Source: Arabidopsis thaliana (Eukaryota > Streptophyta > Magnoliopsida > Brassicales > Brassicaceae). Taken from it: a DNA stretch of 64,000 nucleotides. The translations under genes and the position numbers were made by a program. This document shows positions 9,776 through 21,859 of this stretch, piece by piece (positions within the stretch are counted from its first letter, which is position 1; every line of letters begins with the position of its first letter). Under the pieces are notes generated by a model. It saw only the letters and a list, made by a program, of their open reading frames with translations, was not told the DNA's origin and made no database searches. The DNA is taken from positions 11,098,001 through 11,162,000 of the forward strand of contig NC_003076.8 of NCBI RefSeq assembly GCF_000001735.4, given 5' to 3'.

Positions 9776-11658
9776 ATGACCTCATACAATTATGATTATC
9801 CAATGGATGCTGATTTCAACGGTGATGAGGCAGAGTCATGGTCAACAAGACCAGAGAGAGAAGCGAAGGAATACCAACGTTTCCGAGAAGAAACGGAGCG
9901 AGCCGCTGCCAATGACAGGAGAAGAGAAGAGATAGCCAGAGGGAAGAGGTCAATGACAGAGAATTATGAGCCAATCGATGAAGAGATGGAAGATGACGCG
10001 GAGTAAATTCTGGAGCAAACCCGTAAGACCACCAAGTCTTTGATGAAAAAAGACAAGCTGACCCCGGGAGACTACTACAAGGTTCTCAAAAGAAATCCAT
10101 TTTGGAGAACAAGATATCCTCACCCGGAGACAATAGCGGAGTTAGGCATCCTGGAGGACGTTCAGCTCTTGTTCGAGAAATGCCACATGACAACACTCAT
10201 GTCTCATCCCTATCCTACCTATGAGGATGACACACTTCAATTCCTTTCATCACTTCAAGTGGAATTGTTTGAGGGGTTGTCAGCTGCTGAGTTAAGAGAA
10301 GAAGGGCTTGGTTACTTAAGCTTCACTATCGACGACCGCGACTATATCATGGCGATCAAGACTCTGGAAACCATGTTCGGGTTTCCCAGTTGCACGGGAA
10401 TGAAACCGAGGTTTGCCCGAGAAGAATTAAAATCTTTGTGGAACACGATCGAAGACACCACCAGCTTCAACTCCGCTAGATCCAAGAGCAACTCCAATCG
10501 CAATCCCGCCATTCGCTATTTTCAGAGAACCATGGCCAATGTCCCTTACGCTAGGGAGATATCCGCCACTGTGATGAATCAAGACATGGATACGTTAGAC
10601 CTAGCGCTGCTGAGTTTCCTCTGTTACACCAAAGACAGGAAAACGATGAAAGGAGATGCCAATGACACACCCCCGTCAATGTATCTCCTCAATCACCTAT
10701 GCAGCTATAGAGGGTGGGCGCTGGCCAATGACAAGAAGAACGCAAAAGGAGCCCTTTGCATTGGAGAAGTGGTCACACCAATCCTCCTATCGTGCGATGT
10801 CCCGCTGCGACCGGATCTAATCCCACCACGTTGGATGGATATCGTCCATCTCAAGCTTGCCCATGTGATCGAGCATAAGGTCTATGACAGGAGGTACGCT
10901 TTCAAGTTTGATCACCCATCAACAGGAGAAGCAACTATTCTTCTCCCATTCAGTGAAATGACAACCATCACGGTGAGAGACAACATCGACTTCTCGTCAT
11001 CACAAGAAATCCTCCATGCTGTGATTGGAGGATCCGCGTCCCGCAATATTGAAAAAGTAGAAGGTCAGAGTGACAATGAGGAGACCAACTATGAGAACTA
11101 TGACACTAGCTGGTACCACATTGAAGAACACAAGCCCCCTTCACGAGAAAGCAAGAGTCTCGCTGAAGCACACCGGAAGCTCAGTCTAACCCAAAGGTGG
11201 TGCAAGTTTCAAGATAAGATCATCCATAAGTGTGTCAAAGCCATTGACAACATGCAGAAGGCACTCAACTGCACCACATCCACCAGTGCGATCACCAGAG
11301 ACAACTCGCTAGAAGACATGCCATCCAGGCGTCATGACATTGCTCCGCCAAGGCAATCTGCTTATCAACAGAGAGAACTCGCTGCCCGGCAAGAACCCGC
11401 ACAACACTCGTCTCACGAGGTCAGGGAGCACAAGAGGAGGAAAAGCGCTAGGATGGTCGGATCATGAAGCAAGGGTCGGATAATGTCGGGCCAGAGTGTC
11501 GTGCTCCACAACCTACTGGGGTTGCGATCGAGCATAACTACGAGGAGATGGCTGAGCCACATCAAGAACCGGTCATGCATGCGGAGTACACTCAAGCATA
11601 TATGGATGACTACATCTCAGCACATTCTACTGAGGTAACACACCAAAACCCTTTGTAA
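9776..11658 (+). pseudogene. Athila ORF-1 protein (PF03078 family), env-position ORF
   Basis: The ATG at 9776 follows an acceptor-like TTTGAATCAATTTCAG|GAACA. The product starts with an acidic/basic region ([19 protein letters not shown]). One in-frame TAA at 10004 interrupts it, then it is open to 11467. Recognisable blocks are [35 protein letters not shown] and [13 protein letters not shown], typical of the Athila ORF-1 family, which lies where retroviruses carry env. The function is unknown. At 11464-11467 the stop overlaps an ATG (ATGA), and the next frame continues to 11658 with a plausible C-terminus, so a one-base shift or a true overlap is present. Confidence 0.85.
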
Positions 11659-11735
11659 ATACCGCTTTTGTTTTTGTTTATATGTTTATCTTGAATTCTT
11701 TCACAAATTTTGATTACACAAGGGACAGTTAATTT

Positions 11736-11750
11736 AAGTTTGGGGGAGGG
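11736..11750 (+). other. Polypurine tract of the Athila element
   Basis: AAGTTTGGGGGAGGG is the usual Athila plus-strand primer site and lies about 80 bp past the end of ORF-1. Confidence 0.7.
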
Positions 11751-13508
11751 TTCAAGACGTATTTGACTTGTTTTTTTTGTGAATATCTTTTGAGTCTAAA
11801 TATCATCTAAGTCATAGAAAAAATAAAAACAAAAATTGAAATTTTTTGAAAATAAATTCCAAAAAAAAGAGTGATCATTTAGTTGCATTACATTTAGGAT
11901 CGAGTCTCGAGTGTTTCATAAAGGATTGTTGCATATGCATAGGGGATAATGAGGAAATAGCCTTGTAAGCATGATGATTCACTAAAATGAGTTATTAGTT
12001 CTTTGAGGCATTTGAATGCATGTCATGACACCTTTTCCTGTCAATTTGAACTTGAATCTGACTTATAATTATCATGTTTGCATCGTTTTTGAACTCGTGG
12101 ATAGAATACATATTTGGATTTTCTTTCACTTATTCACCACTCTTGTTAATCCAAGTAGCTGCTTCTATTATTGGAGTAGTTCCCCCACCCTTAACCAATC
12201 CTTCTTTCAAGCCATGTTATTTTGTGAGAGCATGTGAGGCCTATTTTCAGGATTGAGCTTGGTAGAACGTGTTAGGTTTGAGCCGACAAGAGTAGTATCT
12301 CATGTAGTTCCAATCCGCGTTTTCGGACTTGGTAGGACTAGGTGGGAACTTATTTGGGGATTGAGATTGAGTGTGAAGAGAAAAAGGAAGAAAAAAATGG
12401 GTTAGAGTCTTTAGGAGAAGGAAGCTGAAAATCATATTGAGGTCTCGTGAATGTTTGGGAAGCACAGAATTCTTAAGATATGCTCTAAAAAAAAATATGG
12501 CAACAAAACAGAAAAGAAAAAAAATTATAAGAGCCATAAGAGTTTAAGAAAAACTCAATTCACTAGACTAGACTCATAGAGTTTAAGAAAAGCTTCTCCT
12601 TAAGAACAAAAGTCAAAGAAAAGAAAGGAAACATTGATCCAAAAAAAAATCGAAATATGCCTTTAGTGCAAAAGGGTAGACTTAGGATCATCATTAAGTT
12701 TAGAGATATGACCATCTACTTGTTATTCACGGTTTATGTCATTGGGTAGATGGGGTGCTATTCTTGTATACATAGGTTGGCACTTACCTTTGGCAATCTT
12801 CTAAAGCCCAGTCCTTTTTAATTGAGAGTCCCCTGCTATTAAAATCTGAACCACTTAAAAGGGACCATCTTTGTCTCATAACCTGTCAGTAGTTGCGCTT
12901 ATTGCTTGTTTCACTGGCTAATGTGGAATATGAATCCAGACGTCCAACGCTCAAAAGGCGTTTAATGGACGTTGGATCTATTAATTCCAGAGATATTTGC
13001 CTCTACCCCGAAGGGATTGGCTTGTAGAGATGGTATTGGCTTTAACAATTTGATTCGATATTGCCTACTTAGTTAGAGATCGCTAATGAGAATTAGATCA
13101 GTGTCTAGCTTTGCTTGAGGATTTCTATCAAAGGAGTGAATTAATCTGTTGTTGAACTTGTTGTCTAGGGATAGCTTCTGTGAAGTTTTGTCAACCGCCT
13201 GAATATATTTAGGAGGCGACACTATTCGATTACCCCATCCTTAGGAATCGTTTATCCATTTGACTGCCTGTTATCATTTCTGCTTTGTTATTCACCTACC
13301 TGTTATTGCCATTTCTGCATTTAGTTTCATTTCATTTCTGTTATTGCATAATAGGACTGTTAATACCAACCAACTCTCTGCTTGGCTTGACTTAGAGCCT
13401 GTTAATCATATCTCATATGTTTGCATCACACCGGACTTGATTGACAACCTAAAATACTACAACGACATGATAGTGTTTTAGGATTAATTGAGTAAAATCC
13501 TACTATCA
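11751..13508 (+). repeat. Athila 3' LTR
   Basis: The LTR begins just after the polypurine tract (left edge approximate) and ends CTACTATCA at 13508. It contains A/T-rich and GA-rich patches (12360-12660). It also holds the block shared with 1440-2323, from about 12925 on, including 'gaacttgttgtctagggata' and 'gattaccccatcc'. No coding potential. The right flank is Tat sequence (ACTTC). Confidence 0.7.
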
Positions 13509-13840
13509 ACTTCTAACACTGAACCGACGATGAAGGAGGCTGTTCCGGAGCCTCTTCAATAAATGTCCCCCGAATTCGCTGCTTATTTTTTATTTTCTTT
13601 TGAACTCGTTATGGGCTCCGGCCCATTTAATTTGTGGAAAATTTGCTACTCTCCTTGATCTCGAAATATTCATTTTGGAGATATGCTTTAAATGCAGGGC
13701 TTACTGGAAGGCGTGAGTCTTTCTGCGAATCACTCCAGTCTTAAATGGAATTGCGATCTCCTAGGGTTACAAAATCCCTATAAATTGTGGTTCCAAGTTT
13801 TCCTTACTTTCTATCTACCCCTTCTTTTCCTTTTTTGCAG
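13509..13840 (+). promoter_or_regulatory. Upstream region or intron of the Tat antisense ORF
   Basis: On the plus strand CCCTATAAATTG (about 13777-13788) resembles a TATA box. The stretch closes with a pyrimidine tract and CAG (CTTTTTTGCAG|CATTGG, 13831-13840), like a 3' splice site. It either drives or splices into the ORF at 13841. There is no coding evidence of its own. Confidence 0.4.
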
Positions 13841-14283
13841 CATTGGAGTTTAACCTTCGATGCTCGGAGTTCATGCCAGACTTTTCTAGGGTCGGAATGA
13901 TGGATGAAGATATCCCAAATGTGCCAGGAAGTGGGCCTTCACCACCTCGCAGCTTCTTCAGGTCCCAAATCCGAGGTCCATGTGCACTGATCAAGGGACT
14001 TTTGGACAGAGACCAAGAAATCGCGATGGCATTCATCAAAGCTCTTACGGTTCAGCATCAGAAGCGTTCGTTGGAAAAGAGGAAGCTCCGAAAAAAGATT
14101 AACCGAATGTTACGTATAGTCACCGTAATATCAAGGGAACTTCACAACCTCAACTCTCATCTCGGGGATTGGATCGAACTTGGAATCTCCGAATTCGCTC
14201 GCATCCCGGATTGTATGATGCCGATCATCTATCTTGCTGGCCAAGGAGTCCAAGTGTTTTGTACGTCGAGAAGGGTTTCTTAA
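13841..14283 (+). CDS. Tat antisense ORF, C-terminal exon
   Basis: Open from an acceptor-like CAG to TAA at 14283, antisense to pol and directly downstream of integrase. The product has a Pro/Ser-rich start (GSGPSPPRSFFRSQ). A basic, likely coiled-coil stretch follows (QHQKRSLEKRKLRKKINRMLR), then a hydrophobic end. In the position and orientation of Tat aORFs this would be the C-terminal part. The N-terminal Transposase_28-like part is missing, presumably displaced by the Athila insertion at 13508. The first ATG in frame is inside the exon (FMPDFS). Function unknown. Confidence 0.5.
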
Positions 14284-14527
14284 CTCGAAATGTATACGTG
14301 GTGAAACTCATCTTTTTGCTTATTGCTTGAATAAATGTCGTTTTATATCCTGTATTTGTATATTCGCACAGTCGAACTTTACTTTTCTTTGTTTGTTCGC
14401 ATAATCAAACTCCTTTCCCTTTTAATGAATAAAACAAAATTTTATTAGTAGCTGAACTCGTTTCCGAGCTGCCTACGTACCAATTTCGGATCAAGCCACA
14501 CCGTAGTTCATGTACATAACAAAAACG

Positions 14528-15751
14528 CGAGTTAATTTGAACATAAAACTTCTTTAAGTTCACCACATTCCAAGAACGTTGGACTGGCCTGTCTTCTCAA
14601 TCCTTTAATCTGTAAACACCATTCTGAACCACTTCGGTAACAATATAAGGTCCTTCCCAATTAATGCCGAGCTTGCCTGGTCCTTCTTCCTTCTTATTGT
14701 CAAAAACACGCTTTAGCACGAAATCTCCTACAAAGAAAGGCCTGCTTTTAACTTTGGTATTGTAATGCCGAGCTGCTGCTTGCTGATAGTTTTGAATCCG
14801 GATTAAGGCTTGATCTCACCTTTCATTGATAGTATCTAACGAATCATCGAGCATCGCTGAGTTTTCCTTTTCGTTTAGGGGAGCCTCTGTTCGGCGAAGT
14901 CCAGGCACGTTGAGCTCGGCCGGAACCACTGCCTTCATCCTGTACACCAAAGAAAATGGAGTTTCCTCGGTAGAACGCCTAAGAGTTGTGCAGTAAGCCA
15001 ATAAAACCGGTTGGAGCTCATCGTACCATCCTCCCTTCAAATGACTTAGGCGCTTTTTTAGGTTACGTAGGATTGTCTTGTTTACGGCTTCGGCTTGGCC
15101 ATTTCCTTGTGGGTACGGTGGAGTAGAGTAACTAACTTTGATTCCCCAATCCAAACAGAAAGCTTCGAATTTGTGTGAAATGAATTGTGGTCCGTTGTCT
15201 GTAATTATCTCGTATGGGACACTGTGTCGACATATAATGTTTTTCCAAATGAAGGTTTTTACCGCCGAGTCCTTGATGCTCATGTATGCTTCAGTCTCAA
15301 TCCATTTTGAAAAGTAGTCAGTTAAGACCAAAAGATATTGCACGCCTCGGGTTGACCTGTGCAATGGTCCAATGATATCCATCGACCACCTCATGAACAG
15401 GTATGGGGCAGAGATGGAGGAGAATAACTCCGAAGGCTGATGGATAAGAGGTGCATGAAGTTGGCAACCTTTACATCGTTGGGCGTACTTAACACAATCT
15501 GTGATCATAGTGAGCCAGTAATACCCCATTCTTTTAATCTTGAAAGCCATGGCCCTTCCTAACGAATGAATGCCACACAAACCTTCGTGTACTTCGCTCA
15601 TGACGATCTCGACTTCGAGCCCAAAAATGCCCAATAGATAAGGATCGCTGACACCTCGTCTATACAAAGCATCCTTTGAAAGACAAAATTTTGCGCTAAC
15701 GATTCTCATTTTCCTAGCTTGCCACTTATTTTTTGGGAGCTTGCCTGTCAC
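14528..15751 (-). pseudogene. Tat integrase and C-terminal tail
   Basis: The integrase inserts the cDNA into the genome. The zinc finger residues are visible (HEGLCGIH...CKGCQ). The core has D in SMDIIGP, D in ITDNGPQF and E in GNGQAEAVN, so the DDE triad is intact. A TGA at 14814-14816 (Arg CGA expected) splits off the tail, which stays in frame to about 14530 ([21 protein letters not shown]). The frame breaks just upstream of 15751. Confidence 0.85.
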
Positions 15752-16089
15752 AATGTACTACTTTATTGGCTCCCTCCAATCAGCCCTCCAATCTTTAGCC
15801 AGAATTTGGTCGATCTCGTGGAATATTCATAGTTCTGGTTCGGGATGCTCATTTGGCTCAAGGATATCTTCCTCGATTAGTGGCTCGGTTCTTATAATTG
15901 TTTCTGGAACTGCATCTTCTGTCGGATTGATGGGCTCCTCGCTACTATTTTCTTTTGACACGCCGGGCCCGGGTATGGTTGAACCATTTGACTTTCTTCA
16001 TTTGACAGGTGGCAACTCTATCTCGGGTTCACCATGATCACGTATAGCTGCTTTGAAATGACGAGGGCTTCTTTTTTTCTCTTTAATGC
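15752..16089 (-). other. Degenerate spacer between Tat RNase H and integrase
   Basis: Pol sequence should continue here, but I can follow no single minus-strand frame. It contains acidic/Pro-rich remnants only. It is best read as the eroded linker between the second RNase H and integrase. Confidence 0.4.
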
Positions 16090-16601
16090 TTACTCTGAAA
16101 TACATTCCACCGGGATGACTCTTTTAACCTTAGGATCCGATGTTGATGCTAAAGCAGCAAGTGCATCCGTAGTCATATTTTCTCCACGAGGTATGCGAAT
16201 GAGTTCGAACTTTTTGAAGCTTTTAGTCAGATCTTTAACTACATTGAGATATGCTTCCATTCTTGAATCTTTGGCTTCATAATCTCCATTGAACATTGAA
16301 CTGGTTAACAACTAGTTGCGAATCACAATAAGCGAGTACTACTTCGGCTCCAATTCCTTGTGCTAGCCTAAGTCCTGCGATTAAAGCTTCATATTCTGCC
16401 TCGTTGTTAGTAGCGTTAAATAAAATCGGAATGCTTGTTCAAGAATTTCCAATGTTGGAGATTCGAAATTATTCCCACTCCGGACCCTTCTTTTGATGAA
16501 GATCCGTCTACATGCAATTTCCAAGTTTGACTCTCCGGTTGCTCTAGTGCGCCAAGTACTGATAATTCGGTCAAGAAATCTGCTAAAACTTGGGCCTTCA
16601 T
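16090..16601 (-). pseudogene. Tat archaeal-type RNase H domain, broken
   Basis: On the minus strand WKLHVDGSSSKEGSGVGI (about 16500-16530) is the start of the second, plant/archaeal-type RNase H of Tat elements. It is preceded by the linker MKAQVLADFLTEL. The downstream half (MEAYLNVVKDLTKSFKKFEL, RGENMTTDALAALAS) lies at 16090-16311 in another frame, so at least one frameshift or small deletion lies between. Confidence 0.75.
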
Positions 16602-16733
16602 GGCGACTCGGCTCTTTTACTCTATATTATACTCACTTAACTCCACTTCCCACTTCGCTAATATTCCGGACTGACTTGGACTATGAAGAATTTTTTGAAG
16701 TGGCTGGTTGGTTCAAACTTCGATTTGATGAGA

Positions 16734-17996
16734 CTAGAAATACGAACGCAGCTTCTGGGCAGAGGTTACAACCGCAAGTGTGAGATTTTCCATCATTGTA
16801 TATCTGGTTTCTGGATCTGTCATGTAGTAAATTGGTTTTTGTTCTCCACGATCCTCCCGTATCAAGACTCCGCTTACTGCATGGTTTGATACAGAAACGT
16901 ATAAGTCGAGCTTTTCATCCACTTCGGGTTTGGACAATACGGGTGGTGTGGTTAAGTACGCCTTAAGCTGTCCAAATGCCTCTTCACACTTCTCATCCCA
17001 AAGAAATCCTTTGTTTCCCTTTAGAAATTGATAGAAGGGTAAAGATTTATTTGTTGATCTTGAAATAAAACAGTTTAAAGCTACAATCCGACCAGTTAAC
17101 CGTTGTACTTCTTCGAAGTTTCTTGGAGACGACATGTTGAGAAAGGCATTGATTTGATTCAGATTGGCTTCAATTCCTCTTTTCGTCACAATATAACCAA
17201 GGAATTCCCCGGTGCATTTCGCCGGGTTCAGCTTCATTTTGTATTGATTGAGAATCTCAAAACATTCTTCTAAATGCTTAACGTGGTCCTTTTTCTTCAA
17301 CGACTTGACCAACATATCATCTATGTAAACTTCCATCGTCTTCCCAAGATATTCGTGGCACATTTTGTTGACCAATCGTTGATAAGTAGCTCCTGCATTT
17401 TAAAACCAAAATGCATTACCTTATAACAATAAATATCTCTATCGTTGATAAATGATGTCTTCTCTTGATCTTCGGGATTCATCATTATTTGATTATAACC
17501 AGAGAAGGCGTCCATGAAAGTTAGTAACTCGTTCCCAGTGGTTGATTCCACAAGACGATCTATATGCGAAAGTGGGAAACTATCCTTCGGGCAAGCTTTA
17601 TTGAGGTCCGTAAAGTCGATGCATACCCTATCCTTTCCATTCTTCTTTTTGACCACGACGTTGTTTGCCATCCAATCCGGGTATTGCACCTCCCTTATAG
17701 ATCCTATCTTTAAAAGCTTGTCCACTTCGTCATTTACCGCCTTTGCTTGTTCCACTCTGAGTTTTCTTATTTTTTTGTTTTACAGGTTTAAAGCTTGGAT
17801 CCACGTTTAGCTCGTGGTAGATTATGCTTGGATCTATGCCATACATATCCGCTGCTGAGCACGCAAACGATGCTTTATTTTTCTTCAAGAGTTCTATTAG
17901 GACTTCTTTTATTTTGCCGGTTAGAGTGGCTCCAATTCGAACTTTCCAATCTGGTTTATCCTCCTCTAACATTACTTCGATCACCACAATATCCAC
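16734..17996 (-). pseudogene. Tat reverse transcriptase and first RNase H, frameshifted
   Basis: The start is ACSAADMYGIDPSIIYHEL, then IREVQYPDWMANNVVVKKKNG, CIDFTDLNKACPKDSFPL and FMDAFSGYNQIMM. The catalytic YIDD is present (EVYIDDMLVKS). The gypsy RNase H begins at LYVSVSNHAVSGVLIRED. Frame changes near 17755 and near 17385 (in the KNAGATYQ region) break it into three pieces. By family knowledge it copies element RNA into DNA in cytoplasmic particles. This copy cannot make a full protein. Confidence 0.85.
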
Positions 17997-18053
17997 TTTC
18001 TGCCCACTCAGAAATCTTGGGATTATTCCTTTCTTCGCGGGCTTTGTTAATTG

Positions 18054-18563
18054 CTATTGGATCTTCAGACGATGGCTGACTAGATAACATGTGCGCAAAG
18101 CTTCTTGATCTCCCTGAATGGTTTCTACTCCACTTGGAGTTGGAAATTTGATGCATTGATGATACGTAGAGGGGACCGCCTTCATTTGATAAATCCAGGG
18201 AGTCCCGAGGATGATGTTGTAAGTTGTCGGTTTATCAAAAACGACAAAGTCCACAATTTTCGACATCTTTCCAGCTAGAACTCGTAGCTTGATTGTTCCA
18301 AGAGACATGGCTGATTCGCTCGTGAAAACCACCAAAGGAGATGGAGGTCCCACTATGTTTGCCCGACTAATTCTCATTCTTTCCAATGTACCTAGAAAGA
18401 TTAAATCAACCGAACTACCCGTATCGACGAGAATTCTTGACACTTCAAAGTTAGCCACGTCGAGCGTAATGACTAGAGCATCATCATGAGATCTTTCGAG
18501 GTGCCGCGTTTCTTCCTCGTCAAATGATATTGAAGTGCCTTGGTAATTAACTTCTTCTCTCAA
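18054..18563 (-). pseudogene. Tat aspartic protease
   Basis: The frame contains [16 protein letters not shown] with an intact D-T-G active-site motif and, later, [18 protein letters not shown], the flap and second half of a retropepsin. It is separated by a stop from the gag part upstream and by another frame change from RT downstream. Confidence 0.8.
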
Positions 18564-18589
18564 GCTTGATTTCAGTAGAACATTTTGCC

Positions 18590-19067
18590 TATGCTTTTAA
18601 ATAGCACTAATAGAATCTCGGCAAAGTTTGGAGCCTCCAAGGATCACATTGATCTTCCCCTTCGAACTCCTTGGTTCTTCTTTGTTGGTCAATCTTGGCC
18701 TTTTCGAGTTTTGAACTGGAGAGATCTCCACTGGCCCATAGCTCTGCGAGATGCCTTTTAAGGACACTACAATCTTTGGTTAGATGTCATGTTACCCTAT
18801 GCATGTTGCAGTATAGACTTTCGTCTCAGACCCAAGTGTTTGACTTTCCTTTTCCTTGGAACTGCTTCCCGACATTGTTATTGAAAGGTTGCGACCCAAA
18901 CTTCCTTGGCCCTTAGTTTTCCCTGGGCTCGAATTTCTTAGTAGGGAAAGTGACCGCCGGTTTTGCTGGCTTATTCCTTTTTGCAAAGATTTCTTTTTTG
19001 TCTTCTACTTCCATCCAATTGTTTGCTCGAAAAAGTGCATCTTGAATTGTGTCCGGTTTGTGAAATA
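18590..19067 (-). pseudogene. gag: Tat gag, nucleocapsid end
   Basis: On the minus strand a Lys/Pro-rich region is followed by a zinc-knuckle-like segment YCNMHRVT-HLTKDC, in which one codon has become TGA. LKRHLAELWASGDL then follows. The rest of gag is lost to the CACTA insertion at 19071. Confidence 0.65.
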
Positions 19068-19098
19068 TTACACTAAAAGAAAACAGGCAAACGACGAC
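19068..19098 (+). repeat. CACTA left terminal inverted repeat with TTA flank
   Basis: TTA (19068-19070) precedes CACTAAAAGAAAACAGGC, then AAACGACGACTACG. The CACTA start and 3-bp target duplication define the superfamily. The partner end is outside the window or lost. Confidence 0.8.
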
Positions 19099-19480
19099 TA
19101 CGAAAGGCGACTAACAATGTAGTCGTCCTTTTGTGCAACTACTTTACGACTGATGGACGACGTTACGGCAACATATAAATTGGTCATTCCGTAGTCGTAT
19201 TTTAGCGACTACAAAAATTAGTCGGTCAATGGTCGTCCAAATACGACTATTTGACGACGACATTACTGAAGGAAATAAGTAGTCGTAAAGTAGTCGTACG
19301 TACATTGACGACTACACTTCTGACTTTAATATTAAGTCGCAAAAAAGGCGACAATAATACGACTACCTTTTGTTTGTCGTCAAATAGTCGCATAATTATC
19401 GTATAATATGGTTGGAAAATGTTTTTCGCGTTGTTGGGTAGGTATACCTAATTTTGTAGCGACTACAGTGTGTAGTCGTA
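19071..19480 (+). repeat. Subterminal motif zone of the CACTA element
   Basis: Dense direct and inverted copies of TAGTCGT and CGACTAC occur through about 400 bp. En/Spm elements have such subterminal zones as binding sites for the element's TnpA-like protein. That role here is by analogy. Confidence 0.75.
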
Positions 19481-19500
19481 AAATAGTCGTAAAAATCCTC

Positions 19501-19507
19501 TATATAA
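19501..19507 (+). promoter_or_regulatory. TATA box of the CACTA transposase gene
   Basis: CTCTATATAATGC lies about 110 bp before the ATG at 19609 and is followed by an A-rich leader (CAAAACAACATCAAAAG). Confidence 0.7.
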
Positions 19508-19608
19508 TGCACGACACTCTTCATTCTCATTCACCAACAAATCAAAACAACATCAAAAGAAAAAAAAAAGATTTCAAAGAAAAAAATATAAGTTTAGTTT
19601 ATGGTATA

Positions 19609-21813
19609 ATGGCGGTAAACTACAATTATGGCGGTGGTGGCGGTTTATATCGAGATTGGATGTATAAGAGATTTGATAAAGTAACGGGAATTTTGTCTGC
19701 CGAATATGTCAGAGGAGTAGAGGAGTTCATGACATTCGCTAGTAGTCAGCCTATAGTACAGAGTAGTCGAGGTAAATTTCATTGTCCTTGTAGTGTATGC
19801 AAGAATGAAAAACACACCATCTCAAGTAAAAGAGTTAGTAGTCATTTGTTTAGTCAAGGATTCATGCTGGATTATTATGCTTGGTATAAGCATGGAGAAG
19901 AACTGAATATGGATAGAGGAACTAGTTACAAGGATAGGACATATTTTAGTGAGAATCATGAAGAAGTGGGTAATGTTGTAGAAGATCCATATGTGGATAT
20001 GGTGAACGATGCATTTAATTTTAACGTGGGGTTTGATGATAACTATCATCAGGATAGTTATCATCAGGATGGTACTTATCAGAATGTGGAAGAACTGGTC
20101 CGTAACCATTCAAAGAAATTCTACGACTTGTTAGAAGGTGCAAATACTCCATTGTACGATGGTTGTCGTGATGGCCAGTCGCATTTATCCTTAGCATCTC
20201 GACTCATGCAGAACAAGGCGGAGTATAATATGAGTGAAAAGTTGGTGGATACCGTTTGCGAAATGTTTACAGATTTTTTACCAGAAGGAAACCAGGCTAC
20301 TAGTTCACATTACCAAACCGAAAAGTTGATGCACAATTTAGGACTTCCATATCATACGATTGATGTTTGCTCGAACAATTGTATGCTTTTCTGGAAAGAA
20401 GCCGAAAAAGAAGATCATTGTCGATTTTGTGGCGCACAAAGATGGAAGCCTAAAGATGACCGTCGAAGAACCAAAGTACCATATAGTCGTATGTGGTATC
20501 TACCTATTGGAGACCGGTTAAAAAGAATGTATCAGAGCCACAAGACAGCTGCAGCAATGCGATGGCATGCTGAGCACCAATCAAAGGAGGGAGAAATGAA
20601 TCATCTTTCAGATGCGATAGAGTGGAGATATTTCCAAGAGTTACATCCCCGGTTTGCTGAAGAACCTTGTAACGTTTATCTCGGGTTGTGTACTGATGGG
20701 TTCAATCCGTTTGGCATGTCTCGTAATCATTCGTTGTGGCCTGTGATCCTGACTCCATATAATTTACCCCCTGGTATGTGCATGAATACAAAGTACTTAT
20801 TTCTTACAATTTTGAATTTTGGGCCAAATCATCCTCGAGCTAGTCTTGATGTCTTCCTCCAACCTCTTATTGAGGAGCTAAAAGAGTTGTGGTCTACTGG
20901 AGTCAATGCGTACGATGTATCATTGAGTCAGAATTTTAATCTAAAAGCAGTGCGACTGTGGACGATAAGCGACTTTTCGGCGTAGCATGTTATCAGGATG
21001 GACTACTCATGGTAAATTGTCTTTTCCAATTTGTATGGAAAGTACAAAGTCTTTTTATCTACCCAATGGACGGAAGACATGTTGGTTTGATTGTCATCGT
21101 AGATTTCTTCCTCATGGTCATCCATCCCGTAGGAACAAGAAAGACTTTCTGAGGGGGAAGAGACGCTTCTAGCGAGTATCCACCCGAGTCTTTGACAGGG
21201 GAGCAAGTTTATTACGAGCGGTTGGCTAGTGTAAATCCAGCAAAAACAAAGGACGTTGGTGGGAACGGCCATGAAAAGAAGATGCCACGCTACGGAAAGG
21301 AACATAATTGGCACAAGGAAAGCATTTTGTGGGAGTTGTCTTACTGCAAGGACCCCAATCTTCGCCATAATATTGATGTGATGCATACATAGAAGAATTT
21401 TCTTGACAACATCATGAACACTCTCATGAGTGTTAAGGGTAAATCAAAAGATAATATCATGTCAATATTGGATATTGAAATTTTTTGTTCTCGGTCAGAG
21501 TTACATATTGATAGTAAGGGTAAAGCTCCATTTCCAGCGTATACATTAACACAAGAAGCCAAACAGAGTTTATTGTCATGTGTCAAACATGAGGTTAAAT
21601 TCCCAGATGGTTATTCTTCAGATTTGGCTAGTTGTGTATACATGGAGAATCGAAAGTTTTCAGGCATGAAGAGTCATGATTGTCATGTTTTTATGGAGCG
21701 ACTACTGTCATTTATCTTTGTTGAACTCCTTGATCGGAATGTCCACCTTGCATTATCAGGTACAATAAATGTTGTCTAAGTTGCCACACTTTTTTAACCT
21801 CTGATTTAACTTA

Positions 21814-21859
<46 letters not shown>

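Larger units (their letters stand above)
4709..13508 (+). mobile_element. Decayed Athila element
   Basis: The order is gag, linker and protease, RT/RNase H, integrase, internal promoter region, ORF-1 (Athila-specific), polypurine tract and 3' LTR. The 5' LTR, PBS and gag N-terminus are missing because the sequence enters mid-gag at 4709. Gag-pol is essentially one reading frame (frame of 4776) interrupted by several stops and indels. The 3' LTR ends ...CTACTATCA at 13508 and abuts the minus-strand Tat element. Confidence 0.85.
13509..19070 (-). mobile_element. Tat-lineage (ATLANTYS-like) gypsy element, internal part
   Basis: On the minus strand the order is gag zinc knuckle, protease, RT, RNase H, second (archaeal-type) RNase H, integrase. 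An antisense ORF follows on the plus strand. The double RNase H and the antisense ORF are marks of the Tat lineage. No LTR of this element is inside the window: the left side is cut by the Athila 3' LTR at 13508, and the right side is cut in gag by the CACTA insertion at 19071. Confidence 0.85.

Noticed and set aside
1..19070. The Tat pieces at 1-1199 and 13509-19070 as one element
   Set aside because: They are on opposite strands, and no continuous order fits.
20980..20995. Programmed frameshift in the CACTA transposase
   Set aside because: No slippery site is seen, and the gene carries several other breaks, so decay is the simpler reading.
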